Shown here: positions 14,095 through 17,979 of the stretch, in pieces | How the letters are laid out: each line of letters opens with the position of its first letter | Position numbering within the stretch: position 1 is the stretch's first letter | Source of the DNA: an uncultured Anaerolineaceae bacterium | GTDB lineage: Bacteria; Chloroflexota; Anaerolineae; Anaerolineales; Anaerolineaceae | Assembly: GCA_937920255.1 (NCBI GenBank) | Contig: CALDSL010000192.1 | Coordinates: 1 to 17,979, forward strand | DNA length: 17,979 nt | Reading direction: 5' to 3' | Translations under genes and position numbers: made by a program | The notes under the pieces: model-generated | What the model was told of the DNA's origin: nothing | Database searches by the model: none | What the model saw: the letters and a program-made list of their open reading frames with translations, nothing else

Positions 14095-14745
14095 ATGAAA
14101 CAGTACATCGATATTTCTGTGCCTGTCAGCCAGGACATTCCGGTCTGGGAAGGCGACCCAAAGGTGGAAATTCGATCCGCCGCGTCCATTGCGGCGGGGG
14201 ATATTGCCAACGTCAGCTTCCTGAACATGGGCGCCCACACCGGGACGCACATCGACGCGCCGGTGCATTTTGTGCAGGGGCGAAAAGGCGTCGACAGCAT
14301 TGCCGTCGACCGGCTGATCGGCGAGACGGTGGTGGTGGATTTCGGCGATCTGGAAGGCGAGATCCGATACGAAGACTTTGAGCGGATGAACATTCCCGCC
14401 GGAACCAAACGGCTGCTGTGCAAAACCCGCAATTCACAACTGTGGACGCTGTACCCAAACCGTTTCTATAAAGACTTTATCGGCGTTTCGGACAGCGGGG
14501 CGCGCTGGGTGGTGGAGCACGGGATCGACGTGCTCGGCGTGGATTACCTGGGCGTCGAGCGCTTCGACAGCGTTGCCCGCGGCGCACCCACGCATCACCG
14601 CCTGCTGGAAGCGGAGGTGATCATCATCGAGGGGCTGAATCTAACCGCGGTCGAGCCGGGATCGTATGAGCTTATCTGTCTCCCCGTCCGGATGAAAAAC
14701 CTGGACGGTTCACCATGTCGGGCAATACTTGTAAAGGAGGATTGA
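14095..14745 (+). CDS. Cyclase family protein (kynurenine-formamidase-like metal hydrolase)
   Basis: 216 aa. The defining metal-binding motif H-x-G-T-H-x-D-x-P-x-H is at 48-58 (HTGTHIDAPVHF). The C-terminal half supplies the expected H168 (THHRLL) and E179 (IIIEGLNL). The start, DISVPVSQDIPVWEGDP, is typical of the family. Members are Zn- or Mn-dependent amide or lactone hydrolases such as kynurenine formamidase and isatin hydrolase. No tryptophan-degradation genes are nearby, so in this operon a sugar lactone or amide is a more natural substrate (inference). The ATG at 14095 has GGGAGGG upstream. It runs into the aldo/keto reductase with a 1-nt gap, and its last codons carry that gene's ribosome-binding site, so the two are coupled. 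Confidence 0.88.
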   Translation: MKQYIDISVPVSQDIPVWEGDPKVEIRSAASIAAGDIANVSFLNMGAHTGTHIDAPVHFVQGRKGVDSIAVDRLIGETVVVDFGDLEGEIRYEDFERMNIPAGTKRLLCKTRNSQLWTLYPNRFYKDFIGVSDSGARWVVEHGIDVLGVDYLGVERFDSVARGAPTHHRLLEAEVIIIEGLNLTAVEPGSYELICLPVRMKNLDGSPCRAILVKED

Positions 14746-14746
14746 T

Positions 14747-15703
14747 TTGAACAAGCGGAAGTTGGGTTACTCGGATTTATATTTGACCACCGTCGGTTTT
14801 GGCGCCTGGGCTGTTGGCGGAGGAAATTGGGATTGGGGATGGGGCCAGCAGGATGACAAGGAATCCATCGAGGCCATCCACAAGGCGATCGATCTGGGCA
14901 TCAACTGGATTGACACCGCCGCCGCCTACGGTTTGGGACATTCTGAAGAGATGGTAGGCAAAGCCATTCAGGGCAAACGCGACCAGTTGACGATTGCCAC
15001 CAAATGCGGCCTGGTATGGGAAGGACGGACCGACGGGACGGTGGGTAACCGTCTGAAAGCGTGGAGCGTGCGCCAGGAGGCGGAAAACAGCCTCAAGCGC
15101 CTGGGCGTGGATGTGATCGATCTGTTCCAGATCCACTGGCCCAACCCGGACGCGGACATCGAAGAAGGCTGGGGCGAGATCGCCCGGCTGATCGAGGAAG
15201 GCAAGGTGCGCTACGGCGGCGTGTCGAATTTCAGCCTGGAACAGTTGAAGCGGGTGCAAAAAGTGCACCCGGTGGCTTCGCTCCAGCCCGAGTACAGCAT
15301 GCTGGAACGAGGCGTGGAGGACGAATTGCTGGAATACTGCGCCGCGAACAATATCGGCGTGGTCGCCTACAGCCCCATGGCTTCCGGGTTGTTGACAGGC
15401 AAATACAACAAAGAAACCGTCAAGACCATCCATCCGGAAGACTGGCGCTTGAAGTACAGCGAGCATTTCCGCCCCGGCAATTTCGAGAAGAACATCGAGC
15501 GCGTCGAGCAGTTGAAGGAGATCGCCGGACGGTACGATCGCAGCGTGGGCGAGCTGGCTGTGGCGTGGGTGCTGCGCCGCAAAGAGATGACGGCCGCGAT
15601 TGTTGGATCGCGCCGGCCGAGCCAAATTGAACAGATCGCGCCTGCGTCTGACTGGGTGCTGAGCGATGATGTGATCGCGGAGATCGAAGCGATCTTAAAA
15701 TAG
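14747..15703 (+). CDS. Aldo/keto reductase
   Basis: 318 aa TIM-barrel oxidoreductase. The catalytic tetrad is complete: D56 and Y61 (WIDTAAAYGLGHSE), K86 (ATKCG) and H130 (LFQIHWPNP). The C-terminal NADP-binding region is typical: VGELAVAWVLRR, then AAIVGSRRPSQIEQ, like the GSRKPEQ segment of YajO/YhdN-type members. It would interconvert an aldehyde, ketone or aldose with its alcohol or lactone using NADP(H), and may act on the imported sugar or a cleavage product. The TTG start at 14747 is supported by AAGGAGG six nt upstream and by the family-typical beginning NKRKLGYSDL. It is the last gene of the run and is followed by a hairpin at 15724-15760. Confidence 0.93.
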   Translation: MNKRKLGYSDLYLTTVGFGAWAVGGGNWDWGWGQQDDKESIEAIHKAIDLGINWIDTAAAYGLGHSEEMVGKAIQGKRDQLTIATKCGLVWEGRTDGTVGNRLKAWSVRQEAENSLKRLGVDVIDLFQIHWPNPDADIEEGWGEIARLIEEGKVRYGGVSNFSLEQLKRVQKVHPVASLQPEYSMLERGVEDELLEYCAANNIGVVAYSPMASGLLTGKYNKETVKTIHPEDWRLKYSEHFRPGNFEKNIERVEQLKEIAGRYDRSVGELAVAWVLRRKEMTAAIVGSRRPSQIEQIAPASDWVLSDDVIAEIEAILK

Positions 15704-15723
15704 TTCGTACACAGTGATCCAAT

Positions 15724-15760
15724 AAGCGGCAGCGGGCAAGCACAACGCCCACTGCCGCTT
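15724..15760. terminator. Bidirectional terminator hairpin between convergent genes
   Basis: Arms 15724-15737 and 15747-15760 pair over 14 nt with one mismatch (AAGCGGCAG, GGGC), around a 9-nt loop. Short T/A runs flank the stem on both sides. It sits 20 nt after the aldo/keto reductase stop and 11 nt after the response-regulator stop on the other strand, as expected for a shared terminator. The T-tracts are weak. Confidence 0.65.
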
Positions 15761-15770
15761 TCGCATGAAG

Positions 15771-16646
15771 TCAGGAAAGAGACGCGGGCTGCTCTGCCAG
15801 CGCCGCTTCGAGGGAACGGCTGGCGGCGGTAAAAATATCTCTGGGGTCGCGGTAGTCTGGCGCGGCTGCCGCGGTGCCGTACGTGACGTCCACTTTGTAA
15901 TAGTCATCACCCGCATGGAAGGGCGCGGTGAGGATATTTTGAATGCGGTCGATGATGATGCTGACATCCGCGGCCTGGCGCAGGTCTTCGTGCAGGGTGA
16001 CAAACCGGTATCCGGAAATACGGGCGATCGTATCGGTCGGGCGCAGGTTGTTTTTCAGCCGCCGGGCGATTTCGAACAGGAGTAGATTGGAAATATCCTG
16101 GTCTGATTTTGCCGGCCCGGTTTCCTGCTCGGAGAGGGCGATTTGGAATGTGACGACCGCATACACAAAATCCTGCCGGCGTTTGGCGCGCTCAAATGCC
16201 AGTTCCAGACGCGTGTAGAAAAACTCCAGGTTGAAGAGACCCGTGATTGGATCGCGAAAAGAGATCACCTTGGGGGTCACGTCCCAGGCCATCATGCGTT
16301 TCGCCAGTTCAGTGAGCTGGTCGACGCCGACCGGTTTGATCAGAACCAGATCTGCCAGATCGGAAACCATCTGCACCGTGCTGGGGTAGCCGGTGATCAC
16401 AATTACGCGCGTGTGGTCGAAGCGCGGGTTGGAGCGGATCTGGTAGAGAATATCTTCGCCACCCAACTCATTCCCCAGCCGCATATCCAGCAAAATCAGC
16501 CCCGGGCTGCTGCCCGCCAGGCGCACCAGCCCTTCGCGCGCCGAGAGAACGATTTCGACCTCAAGCCCTGCCAGCGAAAGGACTGCCTTAAAGTACTCGG
16601 CGATGCTCCTATCATCGTCTATGACCAACACGCGATTATTGTGCAT
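15771..16646 (-). CDS. Response regulator with degenerate GGDEF domain
   Basis: 291 aa. Residues 1-118 are a complete receiver: acidic pocket VIDDDRS (8-14), phosphoacceptor D54 in ILLDMRL, T85 in VITGYPST, K104 in LIKPVG. From about 131 the chain aligns with a GGDEF domain (FRDPITGLFNLEFFYTRLELAFERAKR). The signature loop, however, reads ISGYRFV (210-216) instead of GG[D/E]EF, and the metal-binding D-x-D strand reads VVTFQIA. It is therefore probably not a diguanylate cyclase and may act as a phosphorylation-dependent or nucleotide-sensing interaction module. No histidine kinase is adjacent. The ATG at 16646 has GAGGTGGG directly upstream. A promoter at 16718-16746 fits. Confidence 0.87.
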   Translation of the reverse strand: MHNNRVLVIDDDRSIAEYFKAVLSLAGLEVEIVLSAREGLVRLAGSSPGLILLDMRLGNELGGEDILYQIRSNPRFDHTRVIVITGYPSTVQMVSDLADLVLIKPVGVDQLTELAKRMMAWDVTPKVISFRDPITGLFNLEFFYTRLELAFERAKRRQDFVYAVVTFQIALSEQETGPAKSDQDISNLLLFEIARRLKNNLRPTDTIARISGYRFVTLHEDLRQAADVSIIIDRIQNILTAPFHAGDDYYKVDVTYGTAAAAPDYRDPRDIFTAASRSLEAALAEQPASLS

Positions 16647-16717
16647 CCCACCTCAGCCAAAGGTTCCAAATCTGAACAGCGGCACATATTTCATTGGAAG
16701 TCATACCGGTAACAATC

Positions 16718-16746
16718 ATTATATCGAATTTTGCTCGCATTGTAAT
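16718..16746 (-). promoter_or_regulatory. Promoter of the response-regulator gene
   Basis: Minus-strand ATTACA (16746-16741, 4 of 6) and perfect TATAAT (16723-16718) with a 17-nt spacer. The predicted start is near 16711, about 65 nt before the ATG. Confidence 0.6.
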
Positions 16747-16799
16747 CAACAAAGCTGTGAACATAAAGGTAAGCTGGACAATTGATGCTCCCGAAGGGA

Positions 16800-16828
16800 T
16801 TGCATCTTCGCCTGCCGCGGGGCATAAT
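16800..16828 (+). promoter_or_regulatory. Promoter of the second ICMT-like gene
   Basis: TTGCAT (16800-16805) and CATAAT (16823-16828) with a 17-nt spacer, 4 and 5 of 6 matches. The predicted start near 16835 gives a leader of about 30 nt and supports the ATG at 16866 over upstream in-frame starts. Confidence 0.55.
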
Positions 16829-16865
16829 GAGCTTGCCGCAAATACTTACTTCAAAGGCTACCAAC

Positions 16866-17420
16866 ATGCAACTCATCTCATGGGCTGTTCTCCTGCTCGG
16901 CAGCGCGGGCGTTATCTTCATCTCGCGTAAATCGCTGCTGCGACCGGGCTCGCACGGGTTTTACCGCTTTTTTGCCTGGGAGATTCTGCTGGTTTTGTTC
17001 GCGCGCAACCTCAATGATTGGTTTCGCGACGCGCTGGCCTCGCACCAACTGGTTTCGTGGCTGTTGTTGGTCATTTCGCTGGTGCTGGTGATCATGGGCG
17101 TCCGGCTGCTGCGCGACCGCGGTCGCCAGGACGCGGAGCGCAGCGACCCGGCGTTGCTGGGCCTGGAAAAGACGGCGCAACTGGTGACGGGCGGGCTGTA
17201 CCGCTACATCCGCCACCCCATGTACAGCTCGCTGTTGTTCTTGGGGTGGGGCATGTTTTTTAAGTCGCCATCGTGGATCGATGCCGGGCTGGCGCTGGCG
17301 TGCTCGCTGTTCCTGATCGCCACGGCACGCGTCGAGGAGCGTGAGAACCTGGGCTATTTTGGCGACGCCTACGCGGTCTATATGCGGCACAGCAAACGCT
17401 TCATCCCGTTTGTGTATTGA
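16866..17420 (+). CDS. ICMT/PEMT-like membrane methyltransferase
   Basis: 184 aa from the chosen ATG. Hydrophobic helices lie at about 3-19, 34-47, 62-80 and 121-152. The signature GLYRYIRHPMYSSLL (110-124) carries the R-H-P motif that binds S-adenosylmethionine in this superfamily. ARVEERENLGYFGDAYAVYM (154-173) is the conserved C-terminal acidic and aromatic segment. The reading frame stays open upstream to 16782, but the promoter position, the AAAGG eight nt before 16866 and the hydrophobic start MQLISWAVLLLG favour the ATG at 16866. The substrate is unknown. It is only distantly similar to the protein at 1240-1938. Confidence 0.83.
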   Translation: MQLISWAVLLLGSAGVIFISRKSLLRPGSHGFYRFFAWEILLVLFARNLNDWFRDALASHQLVSWLLLVISLVLVIMGVRLLRDRGRQDAERSDPALLGLEKTAQLVTGGLYRYIRHPMYSSLLFLGWGMFFKSPSWIDAGLALACSLFLIATARVEERENLGYFGDAYAVYMRHSKRFIPFVY

Positions 17421-17464
17421 GCAGGTCGCGCTGCCCCTTTGGTGGGCCACGCAAAAAGGTTTTC

Positions 17465-17570
17465 TGTAGGGGCGACCCTTGCGGTCGCCCGCTGCGGCGG
17501 CCATCCGGTGTTTCCTCGGTAGGTACATGAATCGGCCGGCCAATGGGCGACCGCAAGGGTCGCCCCTACA
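17465..17570. repeat. Paired GTAGGGGCGACC inverted repeats
   Basis: The arms 17465-17490 and 17545-17570 are perfect 26-nt reverse complements, 54 nt apart. Each arm is itself a hairpin: GGGCGACC, 5-nt loop, GGTCGCCC. The architecture (GTAG prefix, then a small palindrome, copies facing each other) parallels the GTAGAGACG repeats at 941-1195. Similar repeats are, from memory, common in Chloroflexota and cyanobacteria. Their translations (for example GDRKGRPY) often extend predicted genes falsely, as happens in the frame upstream of 17645. Confidence 0.8.
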
Positions 17571-17644
17571 ATAACGGACTATCAAATAAACAACAGACAC
17601 GCGCGGGGATTTGTGCTTTAATCATCCCAGGGAGGGCCAATCTT

Positions 17645-17933
17645 ATGGACTACGGCCGGCCGGTGGAATTTGGCTATTTTCTCACCCCCAATGCGGATTA
17701 CCCCGAGGTGCTGCGCCGGGCGCAGCTTTGCGACGCGCTGGGGATGGATTTTCTGGGTGTTCAAGACCACCCGTACCAGCGCCGCTTTCTGGATACCTGG
17801 ACGCTGTTGTCCAGCCTGGCGCCGCAGACCAGCCGCATCCGTTTGCTGCCGGATGTGATCAACCTGCCGCTGCGCCCGCCGGCGCTGCTGGCCAAGGCGG
17901 CGGCTTCGCTGGATATCATCAGCGGCGGGCGGC
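17645..17933 (+). CDS. LLM-class (luciferase-like) flavin/F420 oxidoreductase, truncated by contig end
   Basis: Only the first 96 codons are genomic. EFGYFLTPNADYPEVLRRAQLCDALGMDFLGVQDHPYQ is the typical first strand-helix-strand of bacterial luciferase-like TIM barrels. RIRLLPDVINLPLRPPALLAKAAASLDIISGGR is the conserved segment just before the usual G-R-x-x-L-G-x-G motif. Members use FMNH2 or reduced F420; the cofactor cannot be decided from this fragment. The ATG at 17645 is set by GGGAGGG (17630-17636) eight nt upstream; the frame is open further upstream only because it crosses the repeat. The apparent continuation after Arg96 is adapter sequence, so the real protein is longer and unknown from here. 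Confidence 0.85.
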
Positions 17934-17979
17934 AGATCGGAAGAGCACACGTCTGAACTCCAGTCACACTGATATATCT
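17934..17979. other. Illumina TruSeq adapter contamination
   Basis: From 17934 the sequence reads AGATCGGAAGAGC and continues as the standard 34-nt TruSeq read-1 adapter to 17967. An 8-nt word, ACTGATAT, follows and fits a sample index, then ATCT, which begins the constant part after the index. This is library-construction sequence and should be trimmed; genomic DNA ends at or before 17933. Confidence 0.98.

Noticed and set aside
17543..17644. N-terminal extension of the LLM oxidoreductase
   Set aside because: It translates the dispersed repeat (GDRKGRPY); the ATG at 17645 has a proper ribosome-binding site.

Overview
The window looks like a contig end from a Chloroflexota bacterium, probably Anaerolineae-like. 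The clues are the Ala/Pro/Thr/Glu-rich linker behind the lipobox of the sugar-binding lipoprotein, the moderately high G+C, the mix of genes, and short palindromic repeats of the GTAGAGACG and GTAGGGGCGACC types. The taxonomy is inference; no rRNA or other marker gene is present.

Layout. 58-2147: a TetR regulator with a textbook autoregulated promoter, a long nested inverted-repeat element, and an isoprenylcysteine-methyltransferase-like membrane protein (all minus strand). 2148-4106: a GT39-type membrane glycosyltransferase (plus). 4166-4732: a DinB-fold protein (minus), with a perfect 18-bp inverted repeat and a dispersed repeat upstream of it. 4959-15703: a catabolic island. A transaldolase-family gene on minus diverges from a nine-gene plus-strand run: FadR-type GntR regulator, Asp/Glu-racemase-family protein, RbsB/RbsA/RbsC-like ABC importer, short-chain dehydrogenase, DUF1537 (four-carbon acid sugar) kinase, cyclase-family hydrolase, aldo/keto reductase. 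15771-17420: a receiver plus degenerate GGDEF protein (minus) and a second ICMT-like methyltransferase (plus). 17465-17570: a paired repeat. 17645-17933: the start of a luciferase-like (LLM) oxidoreductase. From 17934 the sequence is Illumina adapter, not genome.

How the island may work (inference). A sugar, sugar acid or lactone is bound by the lipoprotein and imported by the ABC transporter. It is oxidised or reduced by the SDR and AKR, a lactone or amide bond is possibly opened by the cyclase-family hydrolase, and the product is phosphorylated by the DUF1537 kinase. The transaldolase-like protein could supply the C-C cleavage or transfer step, because no class II aldolase, PdxA-like dehydrogenase or hydroxypyruvate isomerase is present. 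The strongest regulatory evidence is a perfect 12-bp inverted repeat at 6132-6160. It overlaps both -35 boxes of two divergent, near-consensus promoters, so one GntR-type operator probably controls the transaldolase and the whole run together.

The operon also carries several RNA-scale structures: a leader with an orphan full-length Shine-Dalgarno and competing hairpins, a 38-bp perfect palindrome between the binding protein and ATPase genes, a hairpin burying the kinase Shine-Dalgarno, and a 139-bp inverted repeat followed by a terminator-like hairpin before the last two genes.
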